Shown here in pieces: positions 1 through 5,486 of a DNA stretch of 5,803 nucleotides (the stretch's first letter is position 1; every line of letters begins with the position of its first letter). Below the pieces are notes generated by a model, which did no database searches, was not told where the DNA came from, and was given only the letters and a program-made list of their open reading frames with translations. The stretch comes from Planctomycetaceae bacterium. Its GTDB lineage: Bacteria; Planctomycetota; Planctomycetia; Planctomycetales; Planctomycetaceae. Where the stretch lies: contig JAGQQT010000274.1 of the NCBI GenBank assembly GCA_020426065.1, positions 1-5,803 on the forward strand, written 5' to 3'. A program made the translations under genes and the position numbers.

Positions 1-405
1 GGCCTGCAGCAAAGCCGCCTGAGTTTTGGGTGGAGTTCGGTTAATTTCGTCCGCCAGCAGGATGTTCGTAAATACCGGCCCGTGCACAAAGCGGAATTCC
101 CGGCGTCCCGATTCGGATTCCTCCAGCACATTCGTCCCGGTAATGTCGGAAGGCATCAGGTCGGGTGTAAACTGAATTCGTTTGAACTCGACATCCAGAA
201 TCTTGGCAATCGTACTCACGACCAGGGTTTTCGCCAGACCGGGAACCCCCACCAGCAGACAGTGCCCGCCGGTGAAAATCGCAGCCATGATCTGTTCGAT
301 GACATCATCCTGACCGATGATCACCTTGTGCAGTTCCTCAACCATCAGTTGTCGATGCTTGTGAAACTTTTCGAGAAAATCGTCGAAGTCTTTTTTGTCC
401 GCCAT
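1..405 (-). CDS. MoxR-family AAA+ ATPase, N-terminal part (cut by window edge)
   Basis: The visible 135 residues read as the N-terminal part of a MoxR AAA+ ATPase. These cytoplasmic chaperone-like ATPases usually act on neighbouring von Willebrand-type or DUF58 proteins. Seen: a helical N-terminus, then [12 protein letters not shown] (29-40), the Walker A loop GVPGLAKT (53-60), the conserved segment [17 protein letters not shown] (74-90), and Walker B LLADEINR (116-123) followed by [12 protein letters not shown], which runs to the edge. Sensor 1, the arginine finger and the lid domain lie outside. The ATG at 405-403 gives the usual short lead-in before the GQ motif. No good Shine-Dalgarno precedes it; only a weak GGA is present about ten bases upstream. 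The gene diverges from the sulfatase across about 480 bp. In known operons DUF58 and transglutaminase-like genes often follow moxR; here they would lie beyond base 1. The family assignment is firm, the substrate unknown. Confidence 0.95.
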   Translation of the reverse strand, partial: MADKKDFDDFLEKFHKHRQLMVEELHKVIIGQDDVIEQIMAAIFTGGHCLLVGVPGLAKTLVVSTIAKILDVEFKRIQFTPDLMPSDITGTNVLEESESGRREFRFVHGPVFTNILLADEINRTPPKTQAALLQA

Positions 406-591
406 GTTGCATCCGTGATTTGAATGACCTGGTCGAGCCGGGTTATGTCGTTTTCCATGTGATTGGGGAATGATCAGTTTAGTCGCTTCCGCCAGAAGAA
501 ACAGCCAAGCGGGAAAACGAATCTGGTGGATTTGCACTCCCTGCCCCGGATTTTATGGTGGAAGCTGTCCCCAAATGGAATTGACAGACTG

Positions 592-608
592 TGAACCGCA
601 AGGCGCTA
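592..608 (+). repeat. Outer inverted repeat, left copy (TGAACCGCAAGGCGCTA)
   Basis: This 17-bp segment matches the reverse complement of 805-821 (TGAGCCACAAGGCGCTA) at 15 of 17 positions; the two differences are both A/G transitions. The shared unit is TGARCCRCAAGGCGCTA. On this side the sequence continues into GTGGCGGG, so CCGC at 596-599 can pair with GTGG or GCGG downstream to form a small hairpin; the right copy does not continue that way. The pair encloses the inner palindrome at 696-757. This may be a dispersed intergenic repeat or the end of a small non-autonomous element. Confidence 0.6.
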
Positions 609-695
609 GTGGCGGGTTTTACAATTTGACGTCCAAACCAATGAAGAACCCACTGATATTGGAAAGTCTGGTTCAGATGGACATTCAAAAACGGT

Positions 696-757
696 GTGCC
701 ACTGGCTCTGCCAGTGTGTTTCATTATCATTGATGTCACTGGCAAAGCCAGTGGCAC
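696..757. repeat. Nested palindrome: two REP-like hairpins in inverted orientation
   Basis: Two 21-bp arms, 696-716 and 737-757, are reverse complements of each other with one mismatch and are separated by 20 bp. Each arm is itself a hairpin: CACTGGC-TCT-GCCAGTG on the left and CACTGGC-AAA-GCCAGTG on the right, 7-bp stems with 3-nt loops, each with an extra GTGC or GCAC on the outer side. The structure can therefore fold as two small stems or as one long stem. This is the architecture of paired REP sequences (BIME-like). It lies in the presumed leader or promoter region of the sulfatase. No T-tract follows, so it is not a classical terminator. Confidence 0.8.
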
Positions 758-804
758 CCGCAATCCTCTCAAGGTGATAATTGCTCACAGCTGCGAGTCA
801 TTAT

Positions 805-821
805 TAGCGCCTTGTGGCTCA
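805..821 (-). repeat. Outer inverted repeat, right copy (TGAGCCACAAGGCGCTA on minus strand)
   Basis: This is the reverse-complement partner of 592-608, with 15 of 17 bases identical. It lies 65 bp before the sulfatase start codon. It contains the GTG at 814 that could otherwise be read as an upstream start for the sulfatase, which is an argument against that longer start. No obvious target-site duplication flanks the pair (587-591 GACTG versus 822-826 GGTTT). Confidence 0.6.
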
Positions 822-870
822 GGTTTTGAATCTGATACTGTGGGAATCATTCCACGCTGATTTTCCCAAG

Positions 871-877
871 GGAAGGA
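871..877 (+). promoter_or_regulatory. Ribosome binding site of the sulfatase gene
   Basis: GGAAGGA lies 8 nt before the ATG at 886. It decides the start: the in-frame GTG at 814 has no such site, lies inside a repeat, and would add 24 residues in front of a well-formed signal peptide. Confidence 0.75.
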
Positions 878-885
878 TACACCTG

Positions 886-2355
886 ATGTCTCCGCAAATC
901 TCTGCCATACGCTCGAATTCCGGCAGGCTCTGTTTGTCCTGGCTGATTGCATTCTGCCTCTATCTGACGGGACTTTCCGCCTCCGCAGCCGATCAACCCG
1001 GGAAATCATCCTTGCCGAATTTCATCGTTATCATGGTGGATGACATGGGCTATGCGGGAGTCAGCTGTTTTGGCAATCCCTGGTTCAAGACTCCAGAGAT
1101 TGATCAACTCGCTGCAGAGGGAATGCGTCTGACGGACTTCCATTCTTCCGGCACGGTTTGCTCTCCCACTCGTGCGGGTTTGTTGACCGGACGCTATCAG
1201 CAGCGGGCCGGAATTGAAGCGGTCATTCATCCAAATGCCGATCACCCCGAACATCGCAAAGGGCTGCAGTTATCAGAAACGACTTTTGCAGAAGTTCTCA
1301 AGCAGCAGGGCTACGCCACCGCTCTGATGGGGAAGTGGCATCAGGGATACCCTCACAATTCTGCAGACTATCATCCCCAGAACCATGGCTTCGATCAGTT
1401 TATTGGTTACCACAGCGGGAACATCGATTTTATCAGCCATGTGGGAGATCATGTCAAACATGACTGGTGGCATGGAAAACAGGAAACTCATGAAGAGGGT
1501 TATGTCACCGATCTGATCAACCAATACGCCGTACAGTTCATCCGGGAGCATGCACACCAGCCGTTTTGCCTCTACATTCCCCATCTGGCCATTCATAACC
1601 CGATCCAGACCCGAGATGATCCGGTTCGCAGAACCGAAAAGGAAGGCTGGAAACGCTGGAAGCCCGCCAGTGAAGCGGAACGGATCGAAAAGTTTCGGGG
1701 AATGGTTTTGCCGATAGATGAAGGCATCGGCCAGATTCGGGAAACCCTGAAACAATCCGGCATTGATCGCCAGACGCTCATTCTGTTCTTTTCCGACAAC
1801 GGCCCAACCCCTGATTTACCCAGCGAAAGCCCTCAGCTGCGTGGGATGAAAGGGTCGGTTTACGAAGGAGGCCACCGCGTTCCGTTTATAGCCTGGTGGC
1901 CCGGAAAGATTGAAGCAGGCTCCACCCGGGATGACCTCGCCATGACAATCGATATCATGCCAACTTTGCTGAGTCTCTCCCAGTCTCCTCAGCTGGAATC
2001 CGTGGCTTGCGACGGCATCGATCTTTCCCGGTTGCTGTGTGCTGGTCAGCCGCTGCCACCACGTCCCCTTTACTGGGCTTCACTCAGCAACAACGGTGCC
2101 CGCTCCGAAGCGATGCGGGATGGAAACTGGAAACTGGTCGTGCAGCATCCACGTGCCAGACCAGGGACTTTTGAAAATGAATCGGTCGAACTGTATCGGC
2201 TTGATCAGGATTTACTGGAAGAACAGAACCTGAACGCAAAGCATCCGGAGCAGGCTGCAAAGATGCTGCAGCAGCTCAAAGCCTGGTATGCCGAAACGCA
2301 AACCACTGCCACTTCACAACCGGGAGGCTGGCTGAACACCAACTCCGCCCGTTGA
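886..2355 (+). CDS. Secreted type I (formylglycine-dependent) sulfatase
   Basis: A 489-residue sulfatase of the arylsulfatase/alkaline-phosphatase superfamily, predicted to hydrolyse sulfate esters outside the cytoplasm. Residues 1-34 form a signal peptide: basic R9/R14, hydrophobic core 15-31, and an ASA-A cleavage site after A34. Metal-binding D52-D53 sit in IVIMVDDMGY. The signature CSPTRAGLLTG (92-102) carries C92, the residue oxidised to formylglycine in the family, within C-x-P-x-R. Further active-site segments are GKWH (K150, H152), IHNP (H237), SDNG (D304, N305) and RGMKGSVYEGGHR (K322, H330). The usual GKWHLG is GKWHQG here. Length fits a single catalytic domain without accessory modules. 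No sulfatase-maturing enzyme gene lies nearby and the gene appears monocistronic. Substrate cannot be read from the sequence; sulfated algal or animal polysaccharides are an inference from planctomycete ecology. Confidence 0.95.
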   Translation: MSPQISAIRSNSGRLCLSWLIAFCLYLTGLSASAADQPGKSSLPNFIVIMVDDMGYAGVSCFGNPWFKTPEIDQLAAEGMRLTDFHSSGTVCSPTRAGLLTGRYQQRAGIEAVIHPNADHPEHRKGLQLSETTFAEVLKQQGYATALMGKWHQGYPHNSADYHPQNHGFDQFIGYHSGNIDFISHVGDHVKHDWWHGKQETHEEGYVTDLINQYAVQFIREHAHQPFCLYIPHLAIHNPIQTRDDPVRRTEKEGWKRWKPASEAERIEKFRGMVLPIDEGIGQIRETLKQSGIDRQTLILFFSDNGPTPDLPSESPQLRGMKGSVYEGGHRVPFIAWWPGKIEAGSTRDDLAMTIDIMPTLLSLSQSPQLESVACDGIDLSRLLCAGQPLPPRPLYWASLSNNGARSEAMRDGNWKLVVQHPRARPGTFENESVELYRLDQDLLEEQNLNAKHPEQAAKMLQQLKAWYAETQTTATSQPGGWLNTNSAR

Positions 2356-2424
2356 TCAATGTCAGTCATAGAGTGTCGCTACTCGGCAACACAGCGATTG
2401 AACTCGTCGGGATGACACTGATCA
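2353..2424 (+). repeat. Inverted repeat at the 3' end of the sulfatase gene
   Basis: TGATCAATGTCA (2353-2364) pairs with TGACACTGATCA (2413-2424) at 11 of 12 positions. The left arm begins with the sulfatase stop codon TGA. Inside the 48-nt loop a second stem, TCGCT (2376-2380) with AGCGA (2393-2397), could form, giving a stacked hairpin in the mRNA. No U-tract follows, so it is not a standard intrinsic terminator; it could stabilise the 3' end or be chance. Confidence 0.4.
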
Positions 2425-2472
2425 TTAGACGAAGCACGCCATTCTTTCTCATCATCCAGTGGATAAAACCTG

Positions 2473-2521
2473 ACCCTTCTCCCCCCTGGGGGAGAAGGTG
2501 CCCAGCGGGCGGATGAGGGGG
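2473..2521 (+). repeat. GC-rich REP-like hairpin unit, first copy
   Basis: A perfect 11-bp stem, CCTTCTCCCCC (2475-2485) with GGGGGAGAAGG (2488-2498), around a nominal 2-nt loop is followed by a tail ending GGATGAGGGGG. The second unit at 2573-2610 carries the same C-rich stem and G-rich tail pattern on the opposite strand. Similar dispersed intergenic elements with a C-rich/G-rich hairpin and GATGAGGGG tail occur in many bacterial genomes (general knowledge, not checked here). A role as a transcription buffer between the converging genes is possible. Confidence 0.7.
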
Positions 2522-2572
2522 TCATGTGGCAATGAGTTTTGAATCCACGTTTTCATCAATGATACGCACAAT

Positions 2573-2610
2573 CCCCTCACCCTGACCCTCTCCCCGGAGG
2601 GGCGAGGGGA
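2573..2610 (-). repeat. GC-rich REP-like hairpin unit, second copy, opposite orientation
   Basis: Read on the minus strand this unit has a CCCCTCGCCCC stem side, a short loop, GGGGAGAGGG, and a tail GTGAGGGG, matching the layout of the unit at 2473-2521. The stem has one internal mismatch (T against C). The two units point toward each other across about 50 bp, as in a BIME-like pair. Confidence 0.65.
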
Positions 2611-2761
2611 CTCACATGATCACCCCTCACAGTGGGAATGAGAGAGATTGTATCTGGGCGACTGGAAACGGGGCCTCCTGCTTCGTCTACAGATAATAAT
2701 CAGGAATCACATATCGTGAATTGTTGTGATTTCTGCATGATCCGAATCTCTGAACAGATCG

Positions 2762-4267
2762 CTATTCTTTCGGCCGCTGCATCTGATACAGCGGGAGGTG
2801 GCGGTAGTAGACTTCGAGAGTCATGATTGCCAGGCAGGTCTGGTAATGCCTGCCTCCGCGATTTCCGTGGGGATCGGTGACATCCCAGCTCCCCGCCTCA
2901 AAGCCGGTGCGGACCTGCGAGCCAACCAGCCAGTCCCGCAGCTGGCTGTTCCAGCGATTCCAGCGGTCTCCCCCCGCATGATGCATCACCTGGGTGGCAT
3001 AGTAGTTGTAATAGATGTTTTCCTTACTGGGCCCCTCAGAGCTCAGGTAATCAATTCCTTCATTGAGAGCGGGATGACTCCGTTCCCAACCCAGATACAT
3101 ACGGCACAGTAGCCCGATGGCCGTTGTGGAAAGCCTTCCCCCCTGTCCGGCCAGGTAACCATAGCGGCTTCCACCGGCAGACTGGCAGGCATCCAGAAAC
3201 TGCGTGGCCGATTCGAGTCCAACCGGGGAAAATCTCAGTCCGGCCGTGTGACCGCTTTCAAGTGCCATTACGACCCAGCCGGTTACGGACAGATCTCCTG
3301 GTTCTTCCGGCCGGTAACGCCATCCGCCGTCATCCCGGTTACGAATCCGGATCAGAAATTCCATTGCCCCCTGGGCCGGTTCGCGAAGCAGTCGATCTCG
3401 CGTCATGCCGTACGCTTCCGAAAGCGCAATGGCAGCCAGACTGTGAGCGTACATGGCGTGGTTCCCCTGGGGAATCACATCCTGCCTGGCACCTTCCCGA
3501 CCGCGAAAATCGGTCCCTTCCTTCACCTCCACTCCCGCTGACTTGAGATACTCCAGGCCGCGAAACACAACCTGCTGGTAAGGACCTGATTCCGTATGAA
3601 CGTGCCCGGCTCCCAGGAAGGCCATCAGGGCCATGCCGGTGGCTCCAGTGGGGCAATTGGAAAGCGAACCCCATTCCCGGGCCTGCTCCGGTTTGTCCTT
3701 CGGACGATGATCGAAACTCCAGCTGCCATCTTCCCGCTGATGACTTGCCAGCCAGACCAGTCCCCGCTCGACCGCTTTTTCACTCTGAGCATTTCCACCG
3801 AAAATCTCGAGCAGCATCTGCCGTGAAGCTTTCTTCCTCCCTCCCAGATGGGTGGTCAGATCGATATCGGGGATTGTGAGCAACTCCATGGTCGAAGTCT
3901 GCCCCGGCCCGCTCGCAAGATTCTGCAGCGGATCGAGCGGTTCGAAGGAAGCCTGAGGAGCATCGGTAATTCCCAGATCGGGCATCTTCTGATCGATCAC
4001 AGGGACATCGAGCGTAACGTCAACCACCGGTTCCAGATTCTGATCCTCATTGCTGGAAAAGGTGGCCTTGGTGGAGATATCCAGGAGAGCGATCGGATTG
4101 TGAATGACAATCAGGGCGAGAATAAACAGCATCAGCGAATGAATGATCAGGCTGATCAGAAAACCGCCCATCAGCGGGCGATCCAGTTCCACAACGGAAT
4201 GATTCTCCTCCAGTTCAACTGGGGGCGATTTCCGATTCATTTTCTGATTGGCCAGAGCTGATGCCAT
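2762..4267 (-). CDS. Membrane-anchored prenyltransferase/squalene-oxidase-like toroid protein, function unknown
   Basis: A 501-residue protein of unknown function. Residues 1-33 look cytoplasmic, 34-55 form one transmembrane helix, 60-150 are an acidic proline-containing linker, and about 160-495 form an alpha/alpha-toroid like terpenoid cyclases and prenyltransferase subunits. QW-like repeats are visible: RGLVWLASHQREDGSW (168-183), FLIRIRNRDDGGW (304-316), WLVGSQ (446-451) with GSW (459-461). YYNYYATQVMHHAGGDRWNRW (419-439) and LEVYYRHLPLY (484-494) are typical of a large planctomycete family. The class II cyclase DxDD motif is absent, so cyclase activity is unlikely; a binding or scaffold role outside the membrane is inferred. 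The ATG at 4267 has AGGAG six bases upstream (4278-4274), whereas the later in-frame Met10 has none. It starts 67 bp after ruvA and may share its transcript. The membrane helix carries a TonB-like S39-x3-H43 pattern. Confidence 0.85.
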   Translation of the reverse strand: MASALANQKMNRKSPPVELEENHSVVELDRPLMGGFLISLIIHSLMLFILALIVIHNPIALLDISTKATFSSNEDQNLEPVVDVTLDVPVIDQKMPDLGITDAPQASFEPLDPLQNLASGPGQTSTMELLTIPDIDLTTHLGGRKKASRQMLLEIFGGNAQSEKAVERGLVWLASHQREDGSWSFDHRPKDKPEQAREWGSLSNCPTGATGMALMAFLGAGHVHTESGPYQQVVFRGLEYLKSAGVEVKEGTDFRGREGARQDVIPQGNHAMYAHSLAAIALSEAYGMTRDRLLREPAQGAMEFLIRIRNRDDGGWRYRPEEPGDLSVTGWVVMALESGHTAGLRFSPVGLESATQFLDACQSAGGSRYGYLAGQGGRLSTTAIGLLCRMYLGWERSHPALNEGIDYLSSEGPSKENIYYNYYATQVMHHAGGDRWNRWNSQLRDWLVGSQVRTGFEAGSWDVTDPHGNRGGRHYQTCLAIMTLEVYYRHLPLYQMQRPKE

Positions 4268-4334
4268 GGCTCACTCCTGCAACGCTCTCCTCACGGGACC
4301 CGCTCCTCACATGATACCGCAGGATCGGTCGCCG

Positions 4335-4961
4335 TCAGGTAGAATACTCCTGTTGATAGATCGCATTCAGTATGGCTTCAACGGTTTTGAATTTCGTCCC
4401 TGAAGCCAGCACCTGATCAATTTTTTCCCGGGCGTCATCGGCCGTATGCCCCAACGCCAGGAGTGCCTCGTACGTTTCGGAAATCAGGTCCGAAGCATGT
4501 CCTTCCCCTTCCAGTCCCCGATCCACCATTAACGCAAAGCGGGTCATTTTTCTGCGCAGTTTGGCCACAATTCGCTCGGCCACCGCCGGACCAATGCCGG
4601 GGAGCATGCTGAGCGCCTTGGTGTCCTGTTGTTCAATGGCATATGCCACTTCCCGAACCGGCCTGACAATGGCCTGCAGGGCTTTTTTGATTCCCAGGCC
4701 ATCCACTGAACAGATCAGCTCGAAAAACGCCCGTTCTCCCTCCGTTTTGAAGCCGATCAGGCGGGGAGTCAATCGTCCCCCCTTCTGTGGATTACCTTCC
4801 AGATAATCCATCGTCAGAAGCTCCACCTCCTGATCAATATCACCCTGAAGCTGCCGACGGACAAAATCCGGCACGTACACTTCCAGGACAAATGGACCGG
4901 CCTGAATGTAGGCGGCGGTGGCTTCCAAGGATTTTAATCGACCACGAATCGAAGAAATCAC
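4335..4961 (-). CDS. ruvA: Holliday junction branch migration complex subunit RuvA
   Basis: RuvA binds four-way DNA junctions as a tetramer and loads the RuvB helicase for branch migration in recombinational repair. The 208-residue product matches family length (about 200). Domain I (1-70) is the OB fold, starting [18 protein letters not shown]. Domain II (about 71-145) has two helix-hairpin-helix motifs: [18 protein letters not shown] (81-98) and [19 protein letters not shown] (118-136). Domain III (about 158-205, [20 protein letters not shown]) is the RuvB-binding domain. The GTG at 4961-4959 is chosen because it puts the conserved I-x-x-I/L-R-G-x-L at the N-terminus and has GGAAAG (4974-4969) seven bases upstream. 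The frame stays open upstream to 5357, but that stretch runs antisense to rpsU and has no RuvA similarity. The acidic-pin loop is about eight residues longer than in E. coli RuvA. Neither ruvB nor ruvC is in the window. Confidence 0.95.
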   Translation of the reverse strand: MISSIRGRLKSLEATAAYIQAGPFVLEVYVPDFVRRQLQGDIDQEVELLTMDYLEGNPQKGGRLTPRLIGFKTEGERAFFELICSVDGLGIKKALQAIVRPVREVAYAIEQQDTKALSMLPGIGPAVAERIVAKLRRKMTRFALMVDRGLEGEGHASDLISETYEALLALGHTADDAREKIDQVLASGTKFKTVEAILNAIYQQEYST

Positions 4962-5001
4962 GGTGTTGCTTTCCAATCCAGCAAAATCGAACTCAGGAAT
5001 A

Positions 5002-5017
5002 ATCAAAGAGCTTTGAT
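5002..5017. promoter_or_regulatory. Palindrome next to the ruvA promoter, possible operator
   Basis: ATCAAAG-AG-CTTTGAT has perfect 7-bp arms with a 2-bp centre. It begins immediately after the putative -10 hexamer as read toward ruvA, about 40 bp before the start codon, where a repressor would block transcription. It resembles no binding site I can name. Confidence 0.35.
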
Positions 5018-5046
5018 ACAGTACGGGGAGAACCTGTTTTCGCCAA
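5018..5046 (-). promoter_or_regulatory. Candidate sigma70-type promoter of ruvA
   Basis: Read on the minus strand, TTGGCG (5046-5041) is followed after exactly 17 bp by TACTGT (5023-5018). The -35 matches TTGACA at 4 of 6 positions and the -10 matches TATAAT only at T1, A2 and T6. Spacing and position, 57 bp before the ruvA start, are right; hexamer quality is modest. Confidence 0.3.
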
Positions 5047-5258
5047 CCCGGTTTTTTTCTCCAGATTTTGCAACCGGAACCCCCATCGGAAGCCGATCGT
5101 AGCGAAATCAGACGCATTTGGGCTGGCTGAAACCGGAGAAAGTCGTCAGGATTTTGCCAGACGGAACCGTTTTGACTACGTTTTCCGTTCTGTTTTGTGT
5201 ACAAACTGGGCTGTGGGCTCTGGCCCCTGTGAGATTGAAAATTTAGAAATAACCGGGG

Positions 5259-5266
5259 GGAGGTGA
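5259..5266 (+). promoter_or_regulatory. Very strong Shine-Dalgarno site of rpsU
   Basis: GGAGGTGA matches eight consecutive bases of the canonical anti-SD complement and ends 5 nt before the GTG at 5272. It rules out the GTG at 5263, which lies inside it. It is much longer than the SD sites of the other genes in the window. Confidence 0.85.
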
Positions 5267-5271
5267 ATTGC

Positions 5272-5463
5272 GTGGTTAAATTGCGTCTTCGCGAAGGAGA
5301 ACAGGTGACCGATGCCGTCAAACGGTTCCGCAAACTGGTGGAACACAGCGGTATCAAAAAAGAGATGCGTCGCCGGGAATACTATGAAAAGCCGAGCGAA
5401 ACAAAACGCCGCTCTCGTCGCCGTGCCGAACGCCGCGAGCAAATTAACCGTCGCCCTCACTAA
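5272..5463 (+). CDS. rpsU: 30S ribosomal protein bS21
   Basis: A 63-residue, strongly basic protein of the bS21 family, a late-assembling small-subunit protein near the 16S rRNA 3' end that helps initiation. The N-terminal part [19 protein letters not shown] and the diagnostic [15 protein letters not shown] (about 36-50) match bS21 closely (E. coli has RRREFYEKPTTERKR), followed by an Arg-rich tail. It is slightly shorter than the E. coli protein (71 residues), mainly at the C-terminus. The GTG at 5272 is chosen from the SD site 5 nt upstream and the normal bS21 N-terminus. The gene appears monocistronic: it diverges from ruvA and is followed by a terminator 23 bp after its stop. Translation may be self-regulated through the strong SD, by analogy with bS21 genes of Bacteroidota. 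Confidence 0.96.
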   Translation: MVKLRLREGEQVTDAVKRFRKLVEHSGIKKEMRRREYYEKPSETKRRSRRRAERREQINRRPH

Positions 5464-5486
5464 TTCCTGAGTGAGTTTGACAGAAT

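Larger units (their letters stand above)
406..885. other. Divergent intergenic region between moxR-like gene and sulfatase, repeat-rich
   Basis: This 480-bp stretch separates two divergent genes and holds no convincing coding sequence. Its right half is occupied by two nested pairs of inverted repeats (592-608 with 805-821, and 696-716 with 737-757), described separately. A TTGACA hexamer at 581-586 has no good -10 partner at the usual distance (CGCTAG at 604-609), so no promoter is called. Short reading frames here (for example 470-733 on the plus strand) run through the palindromes and have no plausible protein composition or ribosome binding site. Confidence 0.7.
2356..2761. other. Convergent intergenic region between sulfatase and toroid protein genes
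   Basis: About 400 bp with no supported gene. It contains the dyad at the sulfatase stop codon, two GC-rich hairpin repeats (2473-2521 and 2573-2610), and a weak A/T-rich dyad, AATCACA (2705-2711) with TGTGATT (2725-2731). None has a T-tract marking a clear terminator for either converging gene. The short plus-strand frame 2632-2826 has no coding features and runs into the 3' end of the opposite gene. Confidence 0.7.
4962..5271. other. Divergent intergenic region between ruvA and rpsU
   Basis: This 310-bp region should hold the promoters of both genes. Toward ruvA there is a plausible promoter (5018-5046, minus) with a palindrome next to it (5002-5017). Toward rpsU a TTGACT at 5172-5177 is -35-like, but the hexamer 17 bp later (TTGTGT, 5195-5200) is a poor -10; TACAAA at 5200-5205 is better but too far away. 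TTTGT-GT-ACAAA (5194-5205) and CAGACGGAA/TTCCGTTCTG (5158-5192) add dyad symmetry around that site. The strong rpsU ribosome binding site closes the region. Confidence 0.65.

Noticed and set aside
581..609. TTGACA at 581-586 considered as a sulfatase promoter.
   Set aside because: The hexamer at the 17-bp spacing is CGCTAG and other spacings give nothing better; the site is also about 300 bp from the start codon and next to a repeat.
470..733. Possible 87-residue protein on the plus strand.
   Set aside because: It runs through the inverted repeats, shows no domain or motif, and has no convincing ribosome binding site. Palindromic repeats often keep short frames open by chance.
592..821. CRISPR array.
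   Set aside because: Only two copies of each repeat, in inverted orientation, with no regular spacers and no cas genes.
814..885. Earlier GTG start for the sulfatase, adding 24 residues.
   Set aside because: The GTG lies inside the repeat at 805-821, has no ribosome binding site, and would put a non-signal sequence before a clear signal peptide. The ATG at 886 has GGAAGGA eight bases upstream.
1273..1755. 160-codon open frame antisense to the sulfatase.
   Set aside because: It lies fully inside a gene with all the active-site motifs of its family; the antisense product shows no recognisable features.
2705..2731. Dyad AATCACA/TGTGATT considered as a terminator for the toroid gene or a CRP-type site.
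   Set aside because: The stem is only 7 bp and A/T-rich, no T-tract follows on the minus strand, and the half-sites are in the wrong order and spacing for TGTGA-N6-TCACA.
2632..2826. Short plus-strand frame of 64 codons after the GC-rich repeats.
   Set aside because: No motif, and it overlaps the 3' end of the opposite gene. AATGAGAGAG-like purines nearby are not a convincing ribosome binding site.
3848..4261. 137-codon open frame antisense to the 5' part of the toroid gene, and similar frames at 3124-3546 and 3339-3674.
   Set aside because: The toroid frame shows a membrane helix, QW-like repeats and family motifs. The overlapping frames have none and arise from codon bias on the opposite strand.
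4962..5357. N-terminal extension of RuvA: the frame stays open for 132 codons upstream of the GTG at 4961.
   Set aside because: The extension runs antisense to rpsU, has a Ser/Arg/Gln-rich composition unlike a folded domain, and would place the conserved RuvA N-terminus in the middle of the protein. The GTG with GGAAAG upstream fits the family length.
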